Below are positions 7,425-14,718 of a DNA stretch of 18,403 bases, piece after piece (position 1 is the first letter of the stretch; each line of letters starts with the position of its first letter). The notes under the pieces are model-generated. The model saw only the letters and a program-made list of their open reading frames with translations, searched no databases and was not told the origin of the DNA. Source of the DNA: Thermococcus sp. (GTDB taxonomy: Archaea; Methanobacteriota_B; Thermococci; Thermococcales; Thermococcaceae); the NCBI RefSeq assembly GCF_027066465.1, contig NZ_JAMONU010000009.1, forward strand, positions 1 to 18,403. The letters are read 5' to 3'. A program made the translations under genes and the position numbers.

Positions 7425-7438
7425 TTAGGAAAACCTAA
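7425..7438. promoter_or_regulatory. putative metal-regulator operator 2 of feoAB
   Basis: Perfect inverted repeat TTAGG-AAAA-CCTAA. It sits at the expected transcription start, ending 1 nt before the GGTGAT ribosome site of feoA. Together with the copy at 7377-7390 it brackets the TATA box. The motif fits DtxR-family iron or manganese repressors; the regulator gene is not in the window. Confidence 0.6.
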
Positions 7439-7449
7439 CGGTGATGGAC

Positions 7450-7677
7450 ATGATTGTTCCTTTACTCTCACTGGCTCCCGGGGAGAGGGCCATCGTCGTT
7501 GACCTGAGGGGAGGCCCGAACTTCAGGAGCAGGCTGTACGCCATGGGTTTGGCCCCCGGTGCCGTTGTTCAGGTTGTCTCGGTCTATCCCCGGGGACCGG
7601 TTATAATCCAGGTGGGTGGAACCAGACTGGCGCTCGGCAGGGGAATGGCGGCAAGGGTTCTTGTGAGAAGGCTCTGA
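7450..7677 (+). CDS. feoA: ferrous iron transport protein A
   Basis: A 75-residue SH3-like FeoA protein, standard length for the family. It begins with a short core (PLLSLAPGERAIVVDL), then has RSRLYAMGLAPGAVVQVVS, the family's most conserved stretch, and closes with GGTRLALGRGMAARVLV. FeoA is a cytoplasmic partner of the FeoB transporter. The ATG at 7450 is chosen because GGTGAT (7440-7445) lies 4 nt upstream; GTG 7441 and ATG 7444 are within that ribosome site. The feoB start follows 9 nt after the stop. The promoter carries two DtxR-like operators. Confidence 0.92.
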   Translation: MIVPLLSLAPGERAIVVDLRGGPNFRSRLYAMGLAPGAVVQVVSVYPRGPVIIQVGGTRLALGRGMAARVLVRRL

Positions 7678-7686
7678 GGTGATAGC

Positions 7687-9660
7687 ATGGCAATGCGCGT
7701 CGTGGCGCTGGCAGGGAACCCCAACGTCGGCAAGACGACGATATTCAACGCCTTAACCGGCCTGCACCAGCACGTTGGAAACTGGCCGGGCGTTACGGTT
7801 GAGAAGAAGGAGGGAGTTTTTGAGTACAGGGGCGAGCGTTTTCTCGTCGTTGATTTGCCCGGAACGTATTCCCTGACGGCCCACTCAATCGACGAACTCG
7901 TCGCCAGAAACTTCCTCCTGAACGGGAACCCCGACGTTGTGGTTAACGTAGTTGACGCAACTTCTGTTCTCAGGAACCTCTACCTGACGATGGAAATATT
8001 CGAGATGGGGCTTAAGAACATCATAATAGCCCTCAACAAGGTCGATTTAGCCGAGAAGAAGGGGATAAGGATAGACCCTGCAAAGATGTCCAAAGCTCTG
8101 GGAGTGCCCGTCGTTCCCCTCAGCGCCAAGGAAGGCATCGGAATAGAGAAGCTTAAGGAAAAAATCTGGGAAATGGCGCACGGAAGAATCAAAACTAATC
8201 CAGTTCTACCGAGATATGACCCGGAGGTTGAGAGGGAGATAGAGCACATCTCCAAGTGCCTTGAGAGAACCGAGCTGGCCTCCCGCTATCCCCTCCGCTG
8301 GCTGGCAATCAAACTGCTCCAGCGCGACGACGAGGTTATGAAGCTCGTCCTGAGGCACCTCGGCGAGGAGAAGCTGAAGGAAATAATGACCCACATAGGC
8401 GAGGCGGAGGAACGCTACGGAAGGGCGATGGACCTGATTATAGCCGGCCAGAAGTACGAGTTCATCGACGGCCTTACTCATGAGTTTATGAGCTACGGGA
8501 AGACCGGGGAAACGCTGACTGACCAGCTCGACAAGATTCTCGTGCACCCCGTTTACGGCTTCCTCGTCATGGCATTCGTTTTCTACCTCGTCTTCAAGTT
8601 CGTGTTCACCTTCGGAATGCCTGCCCAGGAAATCCTCAGCGATGCCTTTTCAAAGTTCGGTGACTGGCTCGCACCCCACATAGCGAACGAGACCCTGCGC
8701 GGCCTCCTCGTGGACGGTGTGGTCAGCGGTGTCGGCTCCGTTCTGAGCTTCTTCCCGCTGGTCTTCCTGCTCTTTCTGGCCCTCTCCTTCCTAGAGGATT
8801 CTGGTTATATGGCGAGGGTAGCGGTGCTCATGGAGGGAATAATGAGGAAGTTCGGGCTTCCGGGCAAGGCGGTAATTCCCCTCATCCTCGGCCTCGGCTG
8901 CAACGTTCCCGCGGTAATGGCGACGAGAACCCTCGACGAAGAGCGGGACAGACTCGTCACGATGTTCGTGAACCCCTTTATCCCGTGCTCCGCGAGGCTG
9001 AGCGTTATAAGCTTCCTCACCGGAACGTTCTTCGGCTCAAACCGTGCACTCGTGGCGGTCAGTGTTTACATAATAGCCATAGCTGTTGCTCTCCTCTCGG
9101 CCAAGCTCGTGAGCTTCTTCGTTAAAGGCGAGGAAAGCCCCTTCGTGATAGAGCTTCCCGAATACCTGATACCCGATGGGAAGAGCCTTCTTATTCACTC
9201 GTGGGAGAGGAGCAAGGAGTTCGTCCAGAAAGCCGGCACGGTAATCCTCGTTGGTTCAATCCTCATATGGTACCTCAGCAACTACCCCGTGCCGATGGGA
9301 ACCGGAAGGAGCTACGCCGAAAGGCTCGGCCACTTCTTCCAGCCCTACATGAGGCTCATGGGTCTTGACTGGAAGGCCGCGGTCAGCCTTCTCTTCGGAA
9401 TAATCGCAAAGGAAAACGTCATCTCAACCTACGGCGTTCTTTACGGCAGCGTTAACGCCATAAGAAGCGCCATGACGCCTCTCCAGGCATACGTCTTGGC
9501 TGTGGTTACCACCCTATACATCCCGTGCATAGCCACGATAGCGGCGATAAGGGCGGAGAGCAACTGGAAGTGGGCGCTGGCCGTGACGCTTTACATGATA
9601 ACCGTCGCCTCACTCCTCGGGATACTGATATGGCACGTGGGGACTGCCCTGGGGTTGTGA
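7687..9660 (+). CDS. feoB: ferrous iron transport protein B (Fe2+ GTPase transporter)
   Basis: A 657-residue FeoB. The N-terminal GTPase domain has G1 GNPNVGKT (10-17), G3 DLPGT (56-60), G4 NKVD (117-120) and G5 SAKEG (146-150), followed by the helical GDI-like region. The membrane part contains the two gate repeats with the cysteine motifs GLGCNVPAVMATRTL and NPFIPCSARLSV, and a third YIPCIATIAAIRAE near the end. All elements for GTP-driven Fe2+ uptake across the cytoplasmic membrane are intact. GGTGAT precedes the ATG by 3 nt. It lies between feoA and a small FeoC-like gene. Confidence 0.96.
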   Translation: MAMRVVALAGNPNVGKTTIFNALTGLHQHVGNWPGVTVEKKEGVFEYRGERFLVVDLPGTYSLTAHSIDELVARNFLLNGNPDVVVNVVDATSVLRNLYLTMEIFEMGLKNIIIALNKVDLAEKKGIRIDPAKMSKALGVPVVPLSAKEGIGIEKLKEKIWEMAHGRIKTNPVLPRYDPEVEREIEHISKCLERTELASRYPLRWLAIKLLQRDDEVMKLVLRHLGEEKLKEIMTHIGEAEERYGRAMDLIIAGQKYEFIDGLTHEFMSYGKTGETLTDQLDKILVHPVYGFLVMAFVFYLVFKFVFTFGMPAQEILSDAFSKFGDWLAPHIANETLRGLLVDGVVSGVGSVLSFFPLVFLLFLALSFLEDSGYMARVAVLMEGIMRKFGLPGKAVIPLILGLGCNVPAVMATRTLDEERDRLVTMFVNPFIPCSARLSVISFLTGTFFGSNRALVAVSVYIIAIAVALLSAKLVSFFVKGEESPFVIELPEYLIPDGKSLLIHSWERSKEFVQKAGTVILVGSILIWYLSNYPVPMGTGRSYAERLGHFFQPYMRLMGLDWKAAVSLLFGIIAKENVISTYGVLYGSVNAIRSAMTPLQAYVLAVVTTLYIPCIATIAAIRAESNWKWALAVTLYMITVASLLGILIWHVGTALGL

Positions 9661-9662
9661 AG

Positions 9663-9923
9663 ATGGGCAAGATGGAAGAGGTTCTGAGACTCATCGGCGA
9701 GGGAAAAAGGTTCCCAAGTGAGATAGCCCGGGAACTCGGGATGGACGTTAACGAGGTTGAGGGGATAATAGAGATTCTCAAGTCGCTCGGATACATTGAG
9801 GAAGTTGAAAAAGGTCCTTCCTGCGAAACCTGCCCCCTGAGGAGGATTTGCCGCGGAAAGTGCGTGGTTCCCAAGGTCAGGGTTCTTCAACCGACCTTTG
9901 ACCTGAACAGGAGCAAACGTTAA
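9663..9923 (+). CDS. FeoC-like winged-helix protein with four cysteines
   Basis: An 86-residue protein starting 2 nt after feoB. Residues 1-45 form a small winged-helix domain (FPSEIARELGMDVNEVEGII, then LKSLGYIEEV). A cluster follows: Cys54, Cys57, Cys63 and Cys67 (CETC, RIC, GKC). FeoC proteins have this order, a winged helix plus a Cys cluster that can bind [4Fe-4S], and they tune FeoB level or activity in response to iron or oxygen. The frame is open upstream into feoB, but the ATG at 9663 fits the domain start. The exact role is inferred from domain order and position; it could instead be a DNA-binding iron sensor. Confidence 0.72.
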   Translation: MGKMEEVLRLIGEGKRFPSEIARELGMDVNEVEGIIEILKSLGYIEEVEKGPSCETCPLRRICRGKCVVPKVRVLQPTFDLNRSKR

Positions 9924-10005
9924 TGCCCTTTGCTGTCCATCTGCATCTTGAAGCTTATCCCGTGAGGATTAGAAAAGTTCTTACCCTGAGAAGCGGGGTT
10001 TTGAG

Positions 10006-10035
10006 GCGGTTTGCCGCTAAGTTAGAGGATTTTTT
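10006..10035 (+). terminator. possible terminator of the feo operon
   Basis: A small hairpin (GCGG-TTTG-CCGC, 10006-10017) is followed by a run of six T at 10030-10035. Archaeal termination relies mainly on the T-tract. The position is about 100 nt after the last feo-operon gene. Confidence 0.35.
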
Positions 10036-10111
10036 GGCAAGAATGGGATGTTTTCCCTCGTTGTCACCCGCCGTTAAACCTTTCACCCCGAGTAATATAT
10101 TTTATAGCCGT

Positions 10112-10122
10112 AAAATATATAA
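10112..10122 (+). promoter_or_regulatory. TATA box of the nucleotidyltransferase gene
   Basis: AAATATATAAG is a strong Thermococcales-type TATA element 34 nt before the ATG at 10156. Transcription would begin near 10144, just before the GGTGA ribosome site. A second AT-rich element (AATATATTTTATAG, 10093-10106) lies further upstream. Confidence 0.65.
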
Positions 10123-10155
10123 GAGGGGGAGTTTTATCTATAGACGGTGAGAACA

Positions 10156-11397
10156 ATGAAGGCGGTTATTCTCGCAGGTGGCTTTGGAACGAGGTTGAGG
10201 CCACTTTCATCAACGAGGCCGAAGCCGATGATTCCGGTTCTCGGCAAGCCAAACCTTCAGTACATCCTTGAAGCCCTTGAGAAGGTCCCTGAGATAGACG
10301 AGGTAATTCTCTCGGTCCACTACATGAGGGGAGAAATAAGGGAGTTCATAGACGAGAAGATGGCAGACTATCCAAAAACGATACGCTTCGTCAACGACCC
10401 GATGCCCCTCGAAACGGGCGGCGCACTCAAGAACGTTGAGGACTACGTGAGCGACGACTTCCTAGTGATTTACGGTGACGTCTTCACGAACTTCGACTAC
10501 CGCGAGCTGATAAAGGCCCACGAAGAAAACGAAGGCCTCATAACCGTTGCGGCAACCAAAGTCTACGACCCGGAGCGCTTTGGAGTTCTCGAGATGGACG
10601 AGAGCGGAAAGGTGCTCCACTTTGAGGAGAAGCCCAAGAGGCCCAAGAGCAACCTCGTCGATGCCGGAATTTACGTCGTGAACAGGAAGGTTCTCGAGGA
10701 GATTCCGAAGGGCAAGGAGGTCTACTTCGAGCGCGAAATCCTGCCGAGGTTCGTTGAGCGCGGCCAGGTCTACGCCTACAGGATGCCGAAGGGAACCTAC
10801 TGGGTCGACCTTGGAACGCCGGAGGACTTCTTCTACGCCCACCAGATTGCCCTCGATGAGATGGCAAGGGAGAACGGCTACTTCTACATAGCCGAGAGTG
10901 CAGAGGTTCCGGAGGACGTTGAGATTCAGGGTCCGGTTTACGTGGATGAAGGCGTCAAGATAGGGCACAGCGTCAAGATTAAGGCATACTCCTACATCGG
11001 CCCGAACACCATAATAGAGGACAGGGCCTACATCAAGCGCTCAATCCTTCTCGGAAGCGACATAATTAAGGAGCGTGCCGAGCTGAAGGACACGATACTC
11101 GGCGAGGGAGTTGTAGTTGGCAGGGACGTAATCATCAAGGAGAACGCCGTCATCGGCGACTACGCGAAGATTTACGACGGGCTCGTGATTTACGGGGCGA
11201 AGGTCCTGCCTTGGAAGAAGGTCGAGGAGTACGAGGCCTACATCAAGATAAAGCTCGACCCGACGAAGGTCAGGCCCGGCCAGTATCCGGACCGCTGTCC
11301 TCTCGGCCTGCCGGAGTGCATCTACAAGAAGTTCAAAGCGATAGCCGGCGAGAAGCCGCCGTGCGACGAGTGCATCGAGAACCAGTGGCTGTTCTGA
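10156..11397 (+). CDS. sugar-phosphate nucleotidyltransferase with left-handed beta-helix and Cys tail
   Basis: A 413-residue NDP-sugar pyrophosphorylase. The N-terminus has the nucleotide-binding signature GGFGTRLRPLSSTRPKPMIP (8-27), then a VIYGDVF metal site (about 104-110) and a GVLEMDESGKVLHFEEKP product-binding region. From about residue 255 it has hexapeptide-type repeats of a left-handed beta-helix. Family members make GDP-mannose or dTDP/UDP-glucose from NTP and a sugar 1-phosphate; the sugar cannot be assigned here. The C-terminus is unusual: Cys381, Cys388, Cys403 and Cys406 (CX6C and CDEC) suggest a bound metal. GGTGA precedes the ATG. It converges with the tRNA methyltransferase, 9 nt apart. 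Confidence 0.85.
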   Translation: MKAVILAGGFGTRLRPLSSTRPKPMIPVLGKPNLQYILEALEKVPEIDEVILSVHYMRGEIREFIDEKMADYPKTIRFVNDPMPLETGGALKNVEDYVSDDFLVIYGDVFTNFDYRELIKAHEENEGLITVAATKVYDPERFGVLEMDESGKVLHFEEKPKRPKSNLVDAGIYVVNRKVLEEIPKGKEVYFEREILPRFVERGQVYAYRMPKGTYWVDLGTPEDFFYAHQIALDEMARENGYFYIAESAEVPEDVEIQGPVYVDEGVKIGHSVKIKAYSYIGPNTIIEDRAYIKRSILLGSDIIKERAELKDTILGEGVVVGRDVIIKENAVIGDYAKIYDGLVIYGAKVLPWKKVEEYEAYIKIKLDPTKVRPGQYPDRCPLGLPECIYKKFKAIAGEKPPCDECIENQWLF

Positions 11398-11400
11398 TTC

Positions 11401-11412
11401 CTATTTTTATTT
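11401..11412 (+). terminator. possible T-tract terminator after the nucleotidyltransferase
   Basis: CTATTTTTATTT starts 4 nt after the nucleotidyltransferase stop and runs into the end of the convergent gene. It is T-rich on the + strand, as expected for archaeal termination. No hairpin is seen. Confidence 0.35.
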
Positions 11413-12402
11413 CTCGAACACGTAGAAGTACCTATCCAAGCTCTTGTGAACCCTCTGGTAGTACTTTGAGACGAACCTGAAGCCGACCCTTTCCGCCTCG
11501 CTCACGCCGTCAAAGCTCGCCGGAAACGCTATTGCCAGCCTGCCGCCCTCTTCCAGAACTTCGTAAATGCTCTCGAGAACCCTCCTGTACAGCTCCTCCC
11601 GCTTTCTTCCGGCGAGACTTGCCGCCGTTCCGTAGGGCGGGTCCGTCGCTACGGCCTCAAATTTTTTCCCTGGGAAGAGTTCGCCGAGCCTCGTCGCGTC
11701 GCCGAGCCTGAGCACGAAGTCCCTCACCCCGTAGTGGAGGAGGTTCCTCCTTGCTCCCTCAACCATCTCCGGCTTTATATCAACGCCGTAAACCCTCAGC
11801 CCGAGGAGACCCGCCTCGATTAGGATTCCGCCGGCGCCCATCATAGGGTCGAGCAGCTCTTTCCTAGCTTTTGTCAGGTTCACCATCGCCCTCGAAATCC
11901 TTGGATGGAGGGAAATCGGCCGGAAGAATGGCCTGTGATGGGCCTTCCTCCTCTCAAAGTCCTTGGGGTCAAAGTAGTGGAGCCTAATCCCGGCGTATAG
12001 CCTCTCACCGCAGTAGGCCCTCACCACAGTGTCCGGTTTCGATAGGTTCACGCGGAAGCCCTGAGCATGGATTACCGCCCCGAGCTTTCTTGGGAGGTCG
12101 AGGACGTTGTGCCTGCAGTTGGCCATCGTCTCCGTATCAACCTTGAACGTTCCAGCAATCGGCCACTCGACATCTTTCGCCTTCTCCAGAAGCTCCTCCA
12201 CGGAGTCCGCCTCAACGAGCAGTTCCCCGTACTCGTGGGCCAGCCCGAGCCTGTCGAGGTAGGGGAAAGACTTCCTTGGGGCTTCAACCCTTAGAAGGAG
12301 ATAGTCCCGGCCGATTACCTTCCCACAGCTGAGTTCGAGCATTGCCTTTACCTCGTCCCCTGCCATCTCGGGCATGTTTCCGAGTATTTCAACGTAGAGC
12401 AC
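11407..12402 (-). CDS. trmG10: tRNA (guanine(10)-N2)-dimethyltransferase
   Basis: A 331-residue archaeal Trm-G10 enzyme, which methylates the N2 of G10 in tRNA. The N-terminal half is a THUMP-type RNA-binding region. The catalytic half has FRPISLHPRISRAMVNL (160-176), SAM motif I LLDPMMGAGGILIEAG (183-198), GVDIKPEM and the N2-guanine methyltransferase motif TDPPYG (253-258), which is the strongest identifier. The length is standard. It starts with GTG, 4 nt after the upstream acetyltransferase stop, with GGTGA lying 3 nt upstream in the gap and stop of that gene. The two are probably co-transcribed. Confidence 0.9.
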   Translation of the reverse strand: MLYVEILGNMPEMAGDEVKAMLELSCGKVIGRDYLLLRVEAPRKSFPYLDRLGLAHEYGELLVEADSVEELLEKAKDVEWPIAGTFKVDTETMANCRHNVLDLPRKLGAVIHAQGFRVNLSKPDTVVRAYCGERLYAGIRLHYFDPKDFERRKAHHRPFFRPISLHPRISRAMVNLTKARKELLDPMMGAGGILIEAGLLGLRVYGVDIKPEMVEGARRNLLHYGVRDFVLRLGDATRLGELFPGKKFEAVATDPPYGTAASLAGRKREELYRRVLESIYEVLEEGGRLAIAFPASFDGVSEAERVGFRFVSKYYQRVHKSLDRYFYVFEK

Positions 12403-12405
12403 CCC

Positions 12406-12930
12406 TCACCCCTCCCCGAGCTTTAAAACGGCGAACTGTTTGTAGTCCATAACCTTCCTGAAGCCCCTCCTGAGGTAGTAGCGGTAGGCCTCAAGCCACG
12501 GAAACGTTATGACGTAGACCTCCCTTCCGAGTTCCCGGAGCCTTGAAACGGCCTTTTCAAGGAGCGCCGAGCCGATTCCCCTTCCGGAGTAGGCGGGGTC
12601 AACCATGAGGAACTCAACGAGGCCGGACCTTTCGCGGTCAATTTCCTCGGGAACCCACCAGGGGTTTCCCCTGAAGGTATAGACGAGGGCGACGCTTCCG
12701 ACTATTTCCGACTCCCTGGCAACGTAAAGCTCGTCAAACTCCTCCCTGAGCCTGAAGTCAAGGAAGGGACCGTATACCCCGGCAAAACCCTCAAAGTCGT
12801 CGGGTGATGGCTTCTTCTCCACCCATTCGAGGGCCGGATACCTGCCCCCGGTTCCCCGGTAAACCCTGAAGGCCAGCGCCAGCAGTTCGTCCCTAAGCTC
12901 TCCCGGCCTCTCGACCCTCTCGATGCGCAT
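12406..12930 (-). CDS. GNAT-family N-acetyltransferase
   Basis: A 174-residue acetyltransferase. The acetyl-CoA loop is VDPAYSGRGIGSALLE (110-125), with the R/Q-x-x-G-x-G/A pattern seen as RGIGSA, followed by a helix, VYVITFPWLEAYRYYLRRGFR and a C-terminal strand. The N-terminal part (1-60) is not conserved enough to name a substrate. The ATG at 12930 is chosen because GGGGGA precedes it and the fold begins there; the open frame continues for 148 codons upstream, but that stretch is antisense to the rubrerythrin-like gene. It shares a 54-nt divergent promoter region with that gene and precedes the tRNA methyltransferase. Confidence 0.85.
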   Translation of the reverse strand: MRIERVERPGELRDELLALAFRVYRGTGGRYPALEWVEKKPSPDDFEGFAGVYGPFLDFRLREEFDELYVARESEIVGSVALVYTFRGNPWWVPEEIDRERSGLVEFLMVDPAYSGRGIGSALLEKAVSRLRELGREVYVITFPWLEAYRYYLRRGFRKVMDYKQFAVLKLGEG

Positions 12931-12984
12931 TTCTGTCCCCCAAAGGTTATTAGGTGGGGGGTTAAAAATAAATTCGGTGGTTTT
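12931..12984. promoter_or_regulatory. divergent promoter region, acetyltransferase and rubrerythrin-like gene
   Basis: This 54-nt gap has a TTAAAAATAAATT element (12962-12974), well placed as a TATA box for the - strand gene at 12930. A GTTATTAGG element near 12946-12954 could serve the + strand gene at 12985. A single TTAGG half-site is present at 12950-12954, without a matching second half. Confidence 0.4.
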
Positions 12985-13461
12985 ATGGACGAGCTTGAGG
13001 CCCTTGCCCTCGCACTCGAGGTTGAAAAGGCGGAGATGAAATTTTACCTCGACCTCGCGAGAAGGACTAGGGACGAAAAGGCCAGGAAGATGTTCCTTTT
13101 CCTGGCCAGGGAAGAGGCCGACCACTGGGAGCAGTTCGAGGAGAGGTTCCTTGAGAGGGTCGCGGAGGAGTGCAGACTGCCGGCTGTGAGCGAGGAGCTC
13201 TTGGGAAAGCTCCTCGTTAATGCCGGAAACGTTGAGAGCGAAGTTGATGCCGTGAAAATCGGTATGGAGCAGGAAAAGCTCACGTGGGAGTTCTACGAAA
13301 GGGCCGCGGAGGAGGCGAAGCACGAGCCCATCAGGAGGCTCTTCGAGGAGCTTGCGAGGATTGAAAAGGGCCACTACGAGCTTCTGAAGGCCCAGTACGA
13401 CGCTGTTATGAAGACCGGAATCTGGATGGACTACCAGGATTTCAGCCTTGAGGTTGACTGA
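12985..13461 (+). CDS. rubrerythrin-like diiron protein without rubredoxin domain
   Basis: A 158-residue four-helix ferritin-like protein. It has two ExxH motifs (Glu44-AD-His47 and Glu127-KG-His130) and helices carrying Glu14/Glu17 (EVEKAEMKFY) and Glu95/Glu97 (EQEKLTWEFY), the ligand set of a carboxylate-bridged diiron site. The two halves look like an internal duplication, as in erythrin/rubrerythrin proteins. No CxxC rubredoxin domain is present, so electrons would have to come from a separate donor such as rubredoxin. The family reduces peroxide. GGTGG precedes the ATG. Its 3' end overlaps the convergent membrane-protein gene by 20 nt. Confidence 0.82.
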   Translation: MDELEALALALEVEKAEMKFYLDLARRTRDEKARKMFLFLAREEADHWEQFEERFLERVAEECRLPAVSEELLGKLLVNAGNVESEVDAVKIGMEQEKLTWEFYERAAEEAKHEPIRRLFEELARIEKGHYELLKAQYDAVMKTGIWMDYQDFSLEVD

Positions 13462-13780
13462 TTCCGCCGACGAGCACCCACAAGAGGTACGTCAGGAGCG
13501 CCAGAACCGTGTACTCGATGAAGGCCCCGACCTTTCCCTTTATTCTGGCCCTCAGGAGCCGGGTTCCGGCGTAGGAGTGGAGGATTAGTAATCCCGCGAG
13601 GGCTATTCTAACGAAAGCGCTTGTGTGGAAGGCAACCGCACGGGTTTTCGAGAAGAAAATTGAGTATTTCGCCGCTGAAGTGCTTACGGAGGCGTATCCC
13701 GTAACCAGCATCAGAACGGTGAGAACGAGAAGCGGAAGGGAAGTGGCCTCAACTACAAGAAGGGCCGTCTTCGGCCTCAA
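13442..13780 (-). CDS. small membrane protein, putative b-heme partner of the Mo/W enzyme
   Basis: A 112-residue protein with three to four hydrophobic segments. It has a LMLVTGYA turn and two membrane-located histidines (His52 in FHTSAF, His68 in LLILHSYAG), as in small cytochrome b-type anchors (DUF4405- or b561-like), which suggests heme binding, but two histidines alone are weak proof. It starts with TTG at 13780, overlapping the upstream stop (TTGA), with GGAGG 8 nt before. Its gene directly follows the sulfite-oxidase-fold enzyme, a pairing that resembles MsrP-MsrQ. It would pass electrons between membrane and the external enzyme. Confidence 0.6.
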   Translation of the reverse strand: MRPKTALLVVEATSLPLLVLTVLMLVTGYASVSTSAAKYSIFFSKTRAVAFHTSAFVRIALAGLLILHSYAGTRLLRARIKGKVGAFIEYTVLALLTYLLWVLVGGISQPQG

Positions 13781-14334
13781 CTCATGGCCCTCCTTCCCCT
13801 GCTCTCATTTATGAGTGCACTGTCGGAGTAACCGACCCTCTCCCAGGTTCCGAGGTAGTTGTAGTCCACGAGCCTAATTTCAACGACGTCCTTAATCCAC
13901 TTGTAGCCCCACTGGCCGGGAACGACGAGGCGGGGAGTTATGTTCTCCCCGTTGAACCTGTACGCCAGGATTATCGATGTGTCGTTCATAACGTCGCTCA
14001 GCCAGAGGTCGGTTGTGTAGCCGTCTCCCGCAAGGAAAACGATTTTTGTTGCGTTCCTGAGGGGTTTTGCCCGCTCTATCAGGTAGGAGAGGGGAACTCC
14101 CGTCCAGGTTCCATTCTTAAGGGGCTGTGAGGGGTTATCAACGCAGTAAAGCACAGCCGAGACGTTCACGGCGGGCAAACTCAGAAGCTCCCCGTAGGTT
14201 ACGGTGTACGGGTCTCCCACGAGGCCGTCAACCCTGAGGCTCCAGCCCGAGTTCGTGGCGGTTTCACTGCCCTCGTGGTGAACGGCAACCGCGAAGACTA
14301 CGAGGAGCGCGAGCACGAAGGCGGCCTTTCTCAT
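13777..14334 (-). CDS. exported sulfite-oxidase-fold molybdopterin enzyme
   Basis: A 185-residue protein with a hydrophobic N-terminal signal segment (residues 4-18) and an oxidoreductase Mo/W-cofactor domain (SUOX/MsrP fold). The metal-ligand cysteine is Cys64 in VLYCVDNP, followed by NGTWTGVPLSYLIERA, and later VVPGQWGYKWIKDV (137-150), a hallmark of this fold. The signal has no twin-arginine motif, although such enzymes are usually exported folded by Tat. Six N-glycosylation sequons (Asn57, 74, 94, 117, 131, 176) fit an extracellular location. Substrate is unknown; S-oxide reduction or sulfite-type oxidation are options. It starts 4 nt after the Fur-family gene stop, with GTGAT upstream. 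Confidence 0.75.
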   Translation of the reverse strand: MRKAAFVLALLVVFAVAVHHEGSETATNSGWSLRVDGLVGDPYTVTYGELLSLPAVNVSAVLYCVDNPSQPLKNGTWTGVPLSYLIERAKPLRNATKIVFLAGDGYTTDLWLSDVMNDTSIILAYRFNGENITPRLVVPGQWGYKWIKDVVEIRLVDYNYLGTWERVGYSDSALINESRGRRAMS

Positions 14335-14338
14335 GCTA

Positions 14339-14716
14339 TCACTCCACGATGACGTTGACGAGCTTTACCTTACGGCCGGTCTTCTTCTCAATCAGCTCTA
14401 TCAGCATGAGGTCGTCCACGTCCTCGATGCCGTTCCTTGAGATTACGTTTATGTGAGGCCTCGTGTTCACCTCAACGTGCGTCTCCCCTCCAAGGGAGAA
14501 CAGCTCTATGAGGCCCAGCTCCCTGAGGAGCAGAACGTTCGAGTAGAGCGTCGAGAAGCTCATCGTCGGGAACTTCTTCAGCAACTCGTCGTGCACGTTC
14601 TTCAGCGATGGATGCTCCCTTCCAATCCTCTCGAGAACCCTTATCAGCTCAAGCCTCTGGGGCGTAATCTTGTGGCCCATCTCTCTGAGTTTTTCAACGG
14701 CCTCTTCGCTCCACAT
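14339..14716 (-). CDS. Fur/PerR-family transcription regulator lacking cysteines
   Basis: A 125-residue winged-helix regulator of the Fur superfamily: GHKITPQRLELIRVLER (14-30), HPSLKNVHDELLKKFPTMSFSTLYSNVLLLRELGLI (recognition helix around 52-66), then a short dimerisation domain. It has no cysteine at all, so the CxxC structural zinc site is missing; the position of PerR's second sensing histidine is Asn90, while His88 and acidic residues (Glu82, Asp99, Asp102) remain. It likely responds to metal or peroxide by a modified site. No ribosome site precedes the ATG and a TATA box (CTTATAAAC) lies about 27 nt upstream, which suggests a leaderless mRNA. It heads the operon with the Mo/W enzyme. 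Confidence 0.85.
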   Translation of the reverse strand: MWSEEAVEKLREMGHKITPQRLELIRVLERIGREHPSLKNVHDELLKKFPTMSFSTLYSNVLLLRELGLIELFSLGGETHVEVNTRPHINVISRNGIEDVDDLMLIELIEKKTGRKVKLVNVIVE

Positions 14717-14718
14717 AA

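Noticed and set aside
9961..10020. Possible C/D box small RNA in the feo-nucleotidyltransferase gap
   Set aside because: A CTGA is present but no proper TGATGA box with the right spacing was found.
9923..10150. 75-codon open frame after the FeoC-like gene
   Set aside because: It covers a likely terminator and the TATA box of the next gene, is rich in Arg/Lys/Phe without a pattern, and has no ribosome site.
10147..10158. GTG at 10147 as start of the nucleotidyltransferase
   Set aside because: That GTG is part of the GGTGA ribosome site of the ATG at 10156, where the conserved fold begins (MKAVILAGG).
12931..13374. Long upstream extension of the acetyltransferase open frame
   Set aside because: It is exactly antisense to the rubrerythrin-like gene, has no family features, and a ribosome site marks the start at 12930.
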